Positions 1 through 13,069 of a stretch of DNA of 64,000 nucleotides are shown here, one piece after another. Position 1 is the stretch's first letter. The number at the start of each line of letters is the position of its first letter. The notes beneath the pieces are model-generated. The model was not told the DNA's origin. It was given only the letters and a program-made list of their open reading frames with translations, and searched no databases. The stretch lies in assembly GCA_051453625.1 (NCBI GenBank), contig JBOZIK010000001.1, positions 17,316,760-17,380,759 on the forward strand. Reading direction: 5' to 3'. The position numbers and the translations under genes were made by a program. Origin of the DNA: Welwitschia mirabilis. Its lineage: Eukaryota > Gnetophyta > Gnetopsida > Welwitschiales.

Positions 1-91
1 TTGGATCCATGTTCACTCTATTTTTCTTTGATTTTTAAGTTTAGAATTTCAAAGTTATTTTCACATTTTCTTATTTTTTTATAGGACCTTA

Positions 92-1391
92 ATCATTTAG
101 TAGTTTCCTTGATATTTGATCATGTTAAATCATTTTTTTAAAAAGAATTTGAAAAACTTTAAAAGAACATATTTTCATTCCATATTTTTTATAAGTTCCC
201 TTGTAGCTTATCTAGTTCTAAGTTTTCATTCTTTTATTTTATTTCTAGGTACATTCATATAGTTTTTTATTTTAGTTCAACCTCAACAATTTATTTTTTT
301 TAGCCATAGATTTTTCTTAATTGTTTATTTGTCCTTTTTTCTTTGATTTTCTTGGTTTTTTGTGTGATATTTTGTCTTTCTATATTTTTCTTTTCAAAAA
401 TGCTATTTAAACAATCATATTTAAGCCTAAGTTTTTTGCTAATATTTTTGTTTTAAAATCTTTTTCATATCCTATCATCCACTGGTTCATCTGGATAATA
501 CTAGGTGAATGATAGTCTAATTTTTTCTAAGATTCATCCTAAGGCTATTATTTAGATGGCGTGACCAGATAACAGTGTGATAAAACTATGGACTAAAATC
601 TTTTTCCTTATTTTCTCTTGTTTTCTTATTATTTTCATCCATTATTTTGAGAGACAACAATCTTTCTAACATATACCAGCATTTTAAAACTNNNNNNNNN
701 NNNNNNNNNNNNNNNNNNNNNNNNNNNNNNNNNNNNNNNNNNNNNNNNNNNNNNNNNNNNNNNNNNNNNNNNNNNNNNNNNNNNNNNNNNNAATCATTTA
801 GTAGTTTCCTTACTATTTGATCATGTTAAATCATTTTTTCAAAAAGCATTTGAAAAACTTTAAAAGAACATATTTTTATTCCATTTTTTTATGAGTTCCC
901 TTGTAGCTTATCGAGTTCTAAGTTTTCATTCTTTTATTTTATGTCTAAGTACATTCATGTAGTTTTTTATTTTAGTTTCAACCTTAATAGTTTATTTTTT
1001 TTTAGCCATAGGTTTTTCTTGATTGTTTTTTTATCCTTTTTCCTTTGATTTTCTTGGTTTTTTGTGTGATTTTTTGTCTTTCTGTAATTTTCTTTTTAAA
1101 AATGATACTTAAACAATCATATTTGAGCCTAAGTTTTTTTGGCTAATATTTTTTTTAAAATATTTTTGATATCCTATCATTACTAGTTCATCTAGATAAT
1201 ACTAGGTGAATGATAGTCTGATTTTTTTTAAAAGGCATCCTAGGGCTATTATTTAGATGGCGTGACTGGATAACAGTGTGATAAATCTATGGACTAAAAT
1301 CTTTTTCCTTATTTTATATCATTTTCCTATCATCTTCATCCATTCTTTTAAGAGACGATAATATTTCTAACTATACCAACATTTTAAAACT
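92..1391 (+). repeat. Gap-flanking duplication in G4-type internal DNA
   Basis: Bases 92-691 and 792-1391 are the same 600-bp sequence, a few percent diverged, on either side of the 100-N gap. The content is T-rich and non-coding. It includes a module near 470-560 and 1165-1275 with TCATC and GATGA blocks, resembling modules in the minus-strand G4 DNA near 49490-49630. I infer that it belongs to the 3' internal, non-coding part of a plus-strand gypsy-like element whose LTR starts at 4124. No gene is seen in 1-1450. Confidence 0.75.
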
Positions 1392-1959
1392 TTTACCACT
1401 CAATTTTATTGCTAGATTCATGAGTTTTTACTAGAATTGTGAAAATGAGGTATGCTTCTCTTTCCTCTTGTTTTTCATTTTTTTTCACGTTTTTCAGCTG
1501 TTCGATGTGTAGTTTTTATGTATATCATAAAGTTTTTCATACTCTTCATTTTAGGACTTATGGATTTGAATTTCACTACGTATTTTTTAAGTTATAAGCA
1601 TTTTTCTAGTTTTTTAATCTATTTTAGAGGTTATTATTATGCATATTCGCCATCTTGACACAGTCATTCTTTAAGTACATAGATTGCTAGCATCCATGTT
1701 AAGCAATATTTTGAAGATTCTTGAGCTATATAAAGCCCCATGTAGACTAGAGATTGATAGACTTATGACTCTATTAGACCATAGATGCACATGGATCTTA
1801 CTATGTATTAGAGATGAGAGAGTTTTAAGATACCATGCACACAGAGAGGCAACTTGACAATCATGGTCATCTTTAGGACACAATAGTTACTTTTATATGA
1901 GATCATAAGATATCCATTCTTCCATCCTACATTGTAGTTATCATAGATCTTGGTGGGCT

Positions 1960-2804
1960 TGGGAGCATGCATATTCATTTAGTTAGTGGAACAGAGGAGC
2001 GTCAAGCCTACAACACCATTTTAGGTATACCAAATGACTTGATGACTAATCGACAAGGGGTAAACGTTATTCAGCTGACTCCTACTTATAGAGGATTACA
2101 TAAAGGATTGATTCATAATATCATTCCATCATTTCATGATAGTCATGCTATGGTGGTACACCTACAGAGTTTGGTAGCTTTTCAATAGGAGGAGCAGATG
2201 GGCTTATTGACATTTATCTAGAGGAGACTCACATCTATGATAAAGGAATAATCCTTTTAGACATTTAATTATCCATACCTTTTCTAAGTATTTTTTAGAT
2301 GATTTAGGATACCATATCCCATTAGTGAAAAGTGCATTTCACACATTCAGACATCTACTTACCATCTACAGGACATGGATATACATGTTCCAAGAAAAAC
2401 AGAGAGACCTTAGGTATAAAGACTTCTAGTTGGAGCTAGAGTAGATTCACGCTCTTCTAGTTAATACCACTAAGACCATCAGAGGTTTTGTGGATAGAGG
2501 TATCCAGACCCTTGATTAAAGGATCTAGACTTTTGAGTAGATAGTTAAGCCATGAATCCTATCCATGGAGAGGAGAGTACAACACACTAAGAACTAGATG
2601 ATGGATAGGCGCTAGCGTGTTGTCTTCATTTAGCAGAGTATGAATATTGATAGTCTTAAGGAAATTCATGTCTAGGGTAACGAGATAGTCAAATCCATCT
2701 CCACATTTTTATACATTTGTTTTTCTATGGATCCAAAGTATCCTCCTTCTTCTCCCTCTACTCGTGAGCTAGTTGTCGAGCCCCAGTTTGTCATGTGTAG
2801 ATGA
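1960..2804 (+). pseudogene. Unidentified decayed ORF in retroelement internal region
   Basis: An open stretch of 73 codons at 1967-2188 (starts MHIHLVSGTEERQAYNTILG) is followed by stops and frame changes. A separate 25-codon tail at 2727-2804 is rich in Pro and Ser (MDPKYPPSSPSTRELVVEPQ) and stops at TGA. Part of the region recurs after the gap (2909-3597), with the tail conserved at 3516-3593. I do not recognise a domain. Its place between non-coding DNA and a polypurine-tract/LTR junction at 4123/4124 fits an accessory ORF or former coding region at the 3' side of a gypsy element. Most differences between the two copies are transitions, so this is a relic. It could instead be captured host sequence. 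Confidence 0.35.
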
Positions 2805-3597
2805 GGGANNNNNNNNNNNNNNNNNNNNNNNNNNNNNNNNNNNNNNNNNNNNNNNNNNNNNNNNNNNNNNNNNNNNNNNNNNNNNNNNNNNNNNNNNNNN
2901 NNNNNNNNTCATTCCATCATTTCATGATAGTCATGCTATGATGGTACACCTATAGAGTGTAGTAGCCTTTTAATAAGGGGAGCAGATGGGCTTATTGACA
3001 TTTATCTAGAGAAGACTCAAATCTATGATAGAGGAATAATTCTTTTAGACATTTGATTATCCATACCTTTTCTAAGTAGTTTTTTACATGATTTCGAGTA
3101 TCATATCCCATGAGTGAATAGTGCATTTCATACATTTAGACATCTATTTGCTATCTATAGGACATGGATATACATGTTTCAAGAGAGATAGAGAGACCTT
3201 AGGTATAGAGACTTCAAATTAGAGATAGAGTAGATTCACACTCTCCTAGTTGAGATCACTAAGATCATTAGAGGTTTTATGGATAGAGGTATCTAGACCC
3301 TTGATTAGAGGATCTAGACTTTTAAGTAGATAGTTGAGCCATGAATCCTATCCATGGAGAGGAGAGTACAACCCACTAAGAACTAGATGATGGATACGCG
3401 CTAGCATGTTATCTCCATTTAGCAGAGTATGACTATAGATATTCTTAAGGAAATTCATGTCTAAGGTAACGAGACAGTCAAATCCATCTTCACATTTTTA
3501 TACATTTGTTTTTTTATGGATCCAATGTATCCTCCTTCTTCTCCCTCTACTTCTGAGCTAGTTGTCGAGCCCCAGTTTATCATGTGTAGATGAGGAA
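2122..3597 (+). repeat. Gap-flanking duplication, about 690 bp
   Basis: Bases 2122-2808 are repeated at 2909-3597 on the other side of the 100-N gap, with scattered, mostly C/T and G/A, differences. Both copies end with the same Pro/Ser-rich tail and TGA stop. The simplest explanation is two overlapping contigs or haplotypes placed one after the other rather than a biological tandem repeat. Confidence 0.8.
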
Positions 3598-4123
3598 AAT
3601 TATTTTGTATTATATTTTGTATCTTTTCTTCTATACTTTTTGTATTGAAAAAACTATCTTTTATTATGATATAGACATATCATTTTGCTAGCATGGCATA
3701 TTCATTATCTTTGATTTACATGATTATCTTTTAATTTCTTAAGATGAGGATTTATTTATACTTGGGTAAATTTTATATTCTTGATTTTTATTTCAATGGG
3801 GTTATTTATTATATTTGACTAATTATCTGTAAAAATAAAAATTCTATTGCAAGTTCCAAATTTTAAAACTTTTTTCTGAGCCTATCATCCCCTTCATCGT
3901 CTGAATAATAAACCAGACAATTGACTCGTGAGCTCCTAGAAGCTGTTTATTTAGTTTTTTTTTTATTTTCTAAAATTTTAGTTTATATCTGTATAATTTA
4001 TGCAAATATTTTTAAGATAATTTCCTTAGGTATCCTGGCTATTTTATTATCTAATAAGTTAGCTGATAAACATGGTTTACTACTTAGTTTTATTAGGGAC
4101 TAATAAGGAAAAGTGTGGGGCTA

Positions 4124-6290
4124 TGTTGCACTGCCAACTTATGCATATTTAATAGGGTATTTTGAATGGTTCTGTAGGTGAATAGAGAAATAAATACTTG
4201 ATTTCTATGATAATGGAGAGCTAATATGAAAAGAATGAAGACATGAAAGTCTTTATGATAATNNNNNNNNNNNNNNNNNNNNNNNNNNNNNNNNNNNNNN
4301 NNNNNNNNNNNNNNNNNNNNNNNNNNNNNNNNNNNNNNNNNNNNNNNNNNNNNNNNNNNNNNAAAATTCTATTGCAAGTTCCAAATTTGAAAACTCTTTT
4401 TTGAGCCTATCATCCCCTTCATCGTCTGAACAATAACCCAGACAACTAACTCATGAGCTCCTAGAAGCTATTTATTTAGTTTTTTTGATTTTCTGAAATT
4501 TTAGTTTATATCTCTATAATTTATGCAAATCTTTTTAAGATAATTTCCTTAGGTATTTGGCTATTTTATTATCTAATAAGTTGGGTGAAAAACATGGTTT
4601 ACTACTTAGTTTTATTAGGGACTAATAAGGTAAATTGCAGGGCTATGTTACACTACCAACTTATGCATATTTAATAGGGTATTTTGAGTAGTTTTATAGG
4701 TGAATAGATAAATAAATACTTGATTTCTATGATAATGGAGAGCTAAGATAAAAGGAATGAATACATGAAAATTTTTATGATAATTTACAATATTCTGAAC
4801 AAATTTGAATACTTAATATTTCTAAGGACAACTTTCTACAAAACATTGAGGCTGATGTAATAATTAAAGAATTATCAAAGATCATCATCTATCTTATTGT
4901 CCAGATGATTACACAGATGACTGTGCCAACTGAATGCTAACTATAGCCTATCTGGTAGTTAATGTGGATTGATTATGAGGTGGCNNNNNNNNNNNNNNNN
5001 NNNNNNNNNNNNNNNNNNNNNNNNNNNNNNNNNNNNNNNNNNNNNNNNNNNNNNNNNNNNNNNNNNNNNNNNNNNNNNNNNNNNGGCATCATCTCGTCTA
5101 TCATCTAAATGATCAGCTAGATGATACAATTATAATGTCTATACTAAACATTTACCAAACTTCCACCACTTATATTTTCAATTTTTCCCTTGTACGGTCA
5201 TTACAATTTTACCTGCAACTTTCTGTCTTTATTTTTATGTGTTGAGTAAATAAATAGAGATCTCACCGTTAACTTCTGCTAGTCTTTAGTTACACATAAA
5301 ATTCTCATGATAGGAAATTAAAAGACAGATATCCATCTTGTAGTTTTAGAGAGACATTTCCTTGGTGTTGAATGGTGTTTCCTTCATTAAGGTATGGCTA
5401 CTTTGTAATATAGATGTGGTTCAATTATTAATATAAAACATTTACTTTTATGCTTTCAATGTGTAATCGTTTCTTATCCTTATAGCTTATGTTGCTTCTA
5501 ATTCTGTGATAGTTTTTCTAGTGATATAGGTTATGAAAATAACCTTTGTCAAGGTTGTGCTTGGTTAGTTTAGGTTAAGTGCTTTATTATTTTCTTTTTC
5601 TAGATTAGCTTGACACGAGTGTTTTTTATTTTACTTTCATGCATGCCAAGTTATTTTGTAGATTAGGNNNNNNNNNNNNNNNNNNNNNNNNNNNNNNNNN
5701 NNNNNNNNNNNNNNNNNNNNNNNNNNNNNNNNNNNNNNNNNNNNNNNNNNNNNNNNNNNNNNNNNNNGAGATCTCACCCTTAACTCCTACTAGTCTTTAT
5801 TTACACCTGAAATTCTCGTGATAGGAGATTAAAAGACAGAGATCCATCTTGTAGTTCTAGAGAGACATTTCCTTGGTTTTGAATGACGTTTCCTCCATTA
5901 AGGTATGGTTACTTTGTAATACAAATATAGTTCAATTATTAATACAAAACATTTACTTTTATGCTTTTAATGTGTTATTGTTTCTCGTCCTCATAGTTTA
6001 TGTTGCTTCTAATTATGTGATAGTTTTTCTAGTGATATATGTTATGAGAATAACCTTTATCAAGGTTATGCTTGGTTAGTTTAGGTTAAGTACTTTATTA
6101 TTTCTTTTTCCTAGATTAGATTTACACGAGTGTATTTTATTTTACTTTCATGAATTACAAGTTACTTTTCTAGATTAGGGTGTAAGTATTTCTCTTTGGA
6201 AAGAAACTCTCTTATTATGACACTTTATCTATATTAGTGTGTTTTATTTGTGCATTATTATTTGTAATTAATAAGATTCAACTCAAGATA
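4124..6290 (+). mobile_element. G4-family LTR, plus orientation (about 1.1 kb, inflated by gaps)
   Basis: A purine-rich tract ending GGAAAAGTGTGGGGCTA abuts TGTTGCACTGCC at 4124; the duplicated copy of the junction is at 4645/4646. The same arrangement, reverse-complemented, occurs at 44069/44070, where the tract is better kept (AAGTGGGGGAGTA then TGTTGTAC). This is the expected junction of a polypurine tract with the start of a 3' LTR. Bases 5258-5667 recur at 5768-6176 across a gap, and 3833-4262 at 4363-4800. Removing the duplications and gaps leaves about 1.1 kb, like the minus-strand copies. The block around 5280-5420 matches the reverse complement of 40780-40940. The right boundary near 6290 is approximate. 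Confidence 0.65.
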
Positions 6291-9200
6291 AAAATGTTGC
6301 ATAAATATGCACCTCAATAAGATTACATTGGAATAATTTTTAAAATAAAGCTACATATTTTAGATAAATTTTACCACTTGTCTATAATTAAAACTAATAA
6401 GAAAATCAAAGTTATTATTTGCAACATGTGTGATACTAATTTTTCTTTTTAAATTTGAAATGAACATGTGGAAAATATTTTTCTCATGTAAATACTTAGG
6501 GTTAAAATGGTTATTGAAATTAGAAATGTTTTCAATGCATTATTAAAATATTCATTGAAGGTATAAAAGATGTATTACATTAAATAAACATAATGAAGAT
6601 AATTTTTTTATATTATTATTAAACTGAAGAAGCTAAAATACCTCCCAAGTCCTATACTACATGCATTGAGGTGATGACACGTGGCATAGAATTTGAAACT
6701 TTTGGTGTGCATTTCATTTGTATACATCATTTAATATGAGATAATAGACTGTTTATTCCACTTCATTAAATTCATATAAAATTTTGACAACATTGGAAAA
6801 AATTTTAAACCTATGAAAATTCCCATTAAAAGCCAAATTGTATAGAGAAAATTTACATGAATTAGTTTGGTTTACAGTATTTTGAGTTTAGATAACTTTT
6901 TAGTTNNNNNNNNNNNNNNNNNNNNNNNNNNNNNNNNNNNNNNNNNNNNNNNNNNNNNNNNNNNNNNNNNNNNNNNNNNNNNNNNNNNNNNNNNNNNNNN
7001 NNNNNATTTGAAACTTGTGGTGTGCATTTCATTTTTACACCTCATTTAATGTTAGATAATAGAATGTTTAGCCTGCTCCTTATTAAACTAATAATTTTAT
7101 ATGTCATGTTATCTTGAAACTTAGATTAGAAGATAAAATTATAAGAAAACAAAGAAAGAATATAAATAGCTCTCATTAGAATAATTTAAAGTAAAATATT
7201 AATAAAGTATGACATGTAGTACTTAAAGTTGAATTGATGCCTTTATAAGTAAAATATGTCTATTTATATATAGCTTTTGTTTGATAATCTCTTAAATTTT
7301 AGTACTAATAAATTTTCGAAAAGCATGTTCCATGTAACTTAAACAAAATATTATTTTTAACAAGAAAAGAATTAGATTTAAAAATGAATAATTTAGTTAA
7401 AATATTTTAATTATAAACCTATATAATTTCAAATAGCTATAAAAGAAAAATCACTTCAAAGAACTTGAAAAAAACATAATAGAAAATAAATAATTTTTAT
7501 TTAAAGAATACTAGTGGAGGAATCTCTATGAAGTTAAGTTATTTAATTACTAATAAATTTTGTCTATTATTTTAGATTAATAGGATAATAATGAGATCTC
7601 ATTTTTCTAGGATTAAAATAAGCATATTTTCTCAAGTATCTCAAAAAGAAAGAATGTGTTGACTTTATGGCTAAAATGCTATTGCAAATGAATAATTCAC
7701 CTTAATAGATTAAGACCTATGATTTTTTATTTTTTTTAATTTTTATCCAAAATTATAGAGAATCTTATAAATGGAATCTTTTAGATTCATAACATATAAA
7801 TTTATTTTATTTAATATATTCTTAAGATCTTATGGATCTAATAATAAGTTTTGGTTTTAGTGGCATTAGATAATTTTATGTATGAAATATATGGATTTAT
7901 ATTTGGATTTATGAATTGACTAATTTATTTTTTTTAATTCGATTTATTTGTGATATTAATATGATTCCTCTAATATCTTTGATACCCCATCTTAATTCAT
8001 AAATCTAGACTTCTTTATAATTAGTTTTCAAATATAGGTTTCATGGAATTTAATGAATCTAATTTTAGGTAAGGACTTAATGAGTCTATTTGCAATTAAA
8101 TTCTTAAGTTAAATATATTTATCACAAATTAATTTGAAGGGATATTTCATAATTTCTCTAGGAGGCTATAAGATTTCAATGATCCTTTTAGTCTTAAAAA
8201 TAAAGTTATTTATGTAACATATTTGGATTTAGAAAATGATATAATTGTCATATTCTATTTTTAGATAAACCATAATATTTTGGAGACACATTAATTAACT
8301 ACATATTTTGTAATTAATGCAACATGTTTTAATCCTATTGAATTTGCATTACAAAATCCTATTGTTCCTTCATCCATTATTTATAACTTAAGTATTAATT
8401 TCTTGGATTTAATCATATATTTTATTTAAATACATTTCCTAGAACTGAATTCACAACTACAAAGAATTATAAGAGCTATTCTATCACTAGGATATAACAT
8501 TAGCCATTTCTATCTATTTCACTATGTTAAATGTTAAATTTAGTAATTCTACATTATATTGCATATGTAGAATGAGTGTGATTTTATTCNNNNNNNNNNN
8601 NNNNNNNNNNNNNNNNNNNNNNNNNNNNNNNNNNNNNNNNNNNNNNNNNNNNNNNNNNNNNNNNNNNNNNNNNNNNNNNNNNNNNNNNNTGCATATGTAG
8701 AGTGAGTGGGATTTTATTCATTGCATAGTTTATCTAAGGTATCATATTCATCAAATAGATTAACTACCTAATTAAATATTGTTACAGTTTCAGGTTGCAT
8801 GGCTCTAAGTATTAAGGTTTTGATGTTGATTCAAAATTCATTAGAATGATTTTTATCTTATAGTTTTTAAATTTTACTTATTTACTAGTTTTATGTTGTG
8901 TTTTTATTATTGCATAATTAAANNNNNNNNNNNNNNNNNNNNNNNNNNNNNNNNNNNNNNNNNNNNNNNNNNNNNNNNNNNNNNNNNNNNNNNNNNNNNN
9001 NCATTAAAACCTTTTTTATAAAAATACAAACGTTTTGTAGAATATTTGATTTAATTAGTCATGGGTTGAGATTCATCACTTATGTTTATCTCTAAGATGA
9101 TATGTGTGAGGATCATAAAACTTACAGGTGAGGTATGAATTAGTTTGAAATAATAATAAAACTATAATTAAGAATTTAGTAACTAGTAGAAGTAAGTGCA

Positions 9201-12200
9201 TGTATTTAAAAAAAAGGATCTATTACTATTTTAACATGATTTTCCCATGGTAGTATCCATGCTTAAAGGGTTAAAACTGGTACACCTCTAGATCATTTTT
9301 TTCTTATTACAATTCACTGGTTATGGCTTACTACTAATTACAAAATATTTAATATAAATGAATTTCTTCCTGTAAGAAATTCAAATTAACTCCTTAGGGT
9401 TCAAGCTCACAATACAAGTGTTTCTATTAAGAATACATCTAAGGTCTTCATTTGACACATGTACAACTTGGAATTTCTTCTTACACCTAACATACATGCA
9501 ATTCTTTCAAAGGATAGAATGAAGCAAAATATATATGGAACTATAGGGATTTGACTTAATCAAATGCTCACCTTTAAGTGTCTTTACAAAAGGAAATAAA
9601 GCTTAAGAGAAAGAGAAAAATAGAAAATAAATATTTCTTTCTTTAGAAGAGGATGTTAACTAAAATATTGATTATTCTTTCTTCTTATTTCCTATGTAGT
9701 AGTCTTGAGATTATTCTTTAAAGGAATTAAGCATTATAGCTAAATAAAAAGGGATCTTATTATTTCAATCCTAAATCCCTATGATTTTTCATGCTTCTTA
9801 ATATTTCTTATTAGTGTCTTTATTAGTTGATATTATGACTTTTATTTTCTAATTGTTATTATGATTTAGAAGTTTTTATTCCTTCTTATATAAAGTCTCT
9901 TTTTCAAGATTTTTCATAAAGGGAAGAATGCAAAATGATCAAATTCATGCCCTTTAACCATTATTTTATTTTTACATTTTAAAATAGAGTAAATGTTTAC
10001 ATAATTTATAGATGTTTTTATATGTTGTAAAAATATTTAATAGGTGAAAATTTCTTTAACCTATAGCTATTCTACCAATTATTTATATTTAGCTAAGACA
10101 TGTTTAACTTCAGTAGACATATTTTGATCTTTTAGATATCTTCACTAGGTATAAATGCCTTCAGTTCCTAGTTATTTATTATCATTCTTATGTTTATTTA
10201 AAAGTTTTCAATTAAGTATATGCCTTATATTAGGTTTTTATAAATTAGTTAAGATGCCCTTTAGCTTGAAGACATATCAAGATTTTATGTATAGACACCT
10301 TATAGTAAGTTCCATTAATTCAACCCAGATATATTTTGTTCTATTAATATTTTAAGGTATAACAAACATCTTCACTTTGTGTATATGTCTTTAATTTAGA
10401 GTTCCTAAAATACATCATACTAACTTATACATTAGTTTTAAAATTAATTTTGAAATTTCATTAAATTTCTTATAAATTTCTTTTATTTTATGTATATATT
10501 TACATATGGTAGATGTGTTTTAATCTTTGTAAACGTATTTATTACATTTAACTTAAAATTTAAGTTCATGATCCTTACGTACACATGACATTAATTTAAC
10601 AAGTTTTATCACATCAACATTGGATAAGTTAGTAATATTCTTAGTTTTAATGATGTTCAAAATTTCACAAATCTATTAGAAGTCTTTATTCTGAGTCACT
10701 TAATAGAAAACTTATAACTTAAGAAAAGTATAATCATCTTGACCCATAAAAGAGTAATATGCATTAAATTAAAATTATTAAAAGGTATGATGTATAGATT
10801 TTATAATTGAATGTTATAATATGATAATGATATAATAAGTTACAAAGATATGAAAACTTAATTTAACTAAGCTAACTTAAAGTAAGCTATTGCAAAGATC
10901 AATAATAACATAGTAGATGTATCCAAATGATCAAATACATAAGTATGGATACATGTCTTCAACTAGGCTTTAATAGTTGTCTCTTTTAACTATTTAGACA
11001 TCATAAGGCATTACTTACTAGGAGAACCATTAGAACTAGAATTTTATTGCTATTATTTATATGATCATAATTTTTAGAGGATGGTTTCTAATAGGTACCA
11101 TATGATAAATAAGCTTCTTGCTAAGAATTGAAACTTGAAGGATGTTATTGCTTATTTTGTGCCTAAGTAGATGAATAAGTAACTTGCTAACACATCTAAT
11201 AATAAATCTATGACATGATAGATGTATGAAATAAATTGTAAGTTAACTCTTGGATAAGCTTCTATGTGCCTAATGGTACCTTTATAAGAGGTAAAGGAAT
11301 GTATTATGGAAACTTATCATGAGGTTGCATTACTTCATCATGCACTATAAATTTGCTACAGTGATAAGCTTAAAATGATACATTAGACTTAGTAGATGAC
11401 TACTATGGAATTTCTTATATTCCCCATTAAATTTTATGTCCCTACACATGTATATCATCTTCTCTTCTATTGATTCATATTTTTTACCTTATAGAGATTG
11501 TTCCTCCTTTGACTCAACCATTATCAATACCATATTCATTACTATTGGTAGATCAAACCAGTGCATCCATTTCTTTAAGTTCTAATAACGGTTTCTTTCT
11601 CTCACTAACTATTCCATTAACAAATCTATTTGATATTTCTGGAGCCTCCAAATATCTCATCTAATATTTCCTATTGTATTTGTAATCATTTTAACCCTTT
11701 TATTTATAAAATATGATAACTATACATTAATATATTTGAATCTTTTAAAGGTTGGGTTTTAAGAATTAATACTTTTACCTTTTTTCATAGAAGCTTTTAT
11801 CTTTTTACTAAAGTTCAAAAGTGGTTGATTACCCTTAATCAAATTATAAGAAACAAAATTTATTCCAACATCACAAATATGTAGAATAATTAAAAATAAA
11901 GCTAAAATTTTAAGCATTGTGATACTATGATATCATGTCTCTGCAAATTACAAAGCCAATGCTAATATGAATACAACATAATGTATCATAAATCATAAAG
12001 ATCTACATTATAGTAAAATATTTATATCTACATCATCTAATGAGTATATCATAAAATTTCCTTTCATTTAATACTTTCTTCAAAAGTAGTACAAGGTCAT
12101 CCAAATTTTTATGAAGTAAATTTAATTTTAAAAACTTTAACTAGTTTACATCTGAAAATGCTTATAAAAGTGGAGAAACATACTTAAAGAACATTATCTA

Positions 12201-13060
12201 TGTTAATACCAAGTAATGTATTTAAAAATTTAAAAGTATTGCAAAGGCATTATTTTCTTATTCATGTTAAAAAGGTACCTTATTCTTCATTAATTACATG
12301 TATGTATAAGAGACTCACTAATTTTTTGCCAGCTAAAGGTCTGAAACTAATAGTGGATCTTAGTTTGCTAGTTTGATTTGTATTTTTTTCCAATAATATT
12401 TATAGATTTCAACTTAAATTTCTTAGTATTTATTTCATAAATAAAGGATCATGCCTATTTTCTTAAGCCACTTCATTTATTTCTCTACTTTAGATGCTTT
12501 TCTAGAACAGAATGTAATTTTATACATACCATCTTATAAAAAGAGAAATAAATATAAAGAATAACATAAAAACTATTCTTAAAAATGGAAACCTAAAGCC
12601 TGTTGAGTGAGTAGATATATCCAAATTAGATACAAGACATTTTGAAATAGCAAAAAGTAAAGGCTATATATTTAAAAAACTTAAGATGAAAGATGTCTAT
12701 CTTGTTTAGAACATGAAAATGATAATTAGAAGGAGGTTTTCCCTTTTCAGAGATTTCTAATCATAATTATTGATTATACCATAATCTATATTACATTTTA
12801 TTTATACTTAATGATATCTAAAGGTGCTCTAGAGGCATGTATCATATGGGTGATGTGTATGTTAAATTAAATCTAAAAAAATCATAACTTTAATAGTGAA
12901 TGTTTATAATCTTGTAAGATTCTATAACATGTAGAGGAATATACATAACTACATAGGTTAATCCCAAAAATGCTCACATAAAAAACTACAAATAAGTATA
13001 AATTAATGAAAAATAACCATGAAGTTAAAAACTAGATACATTCCTCTAGCTTATTTACTT
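6291..13060. other. Anonymous AT-rich DNA, no gene recognised
   Basis: I see no coding domain, tRNA or clear LTR pair here. Open stretches such as 10155-10355 and 11470-11664 are short and low in complexity. Gap-flanking duplications occur: 6690-6760 resembles 7006-7070, and 8560-8589 recurs at 8690-8719. Bases 10400-13060 may contain the 3' untranslated part and 3' LTR of the copia element that ends at 13070, but no boundary could be fixed. The DNA may be older, more decayed repeats. Confidence 0.5.
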
Positions 13061-13069
13061 GGGCATGCT

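Noticed and set aside
1452-1658. Small membrane-protein gene
   Set aside because: The hydrophobic translation follows from T-rich DNA; no conservation or gene structure is seen. The same applies to 48105-48335, 10155-10355 and 3921-4103.
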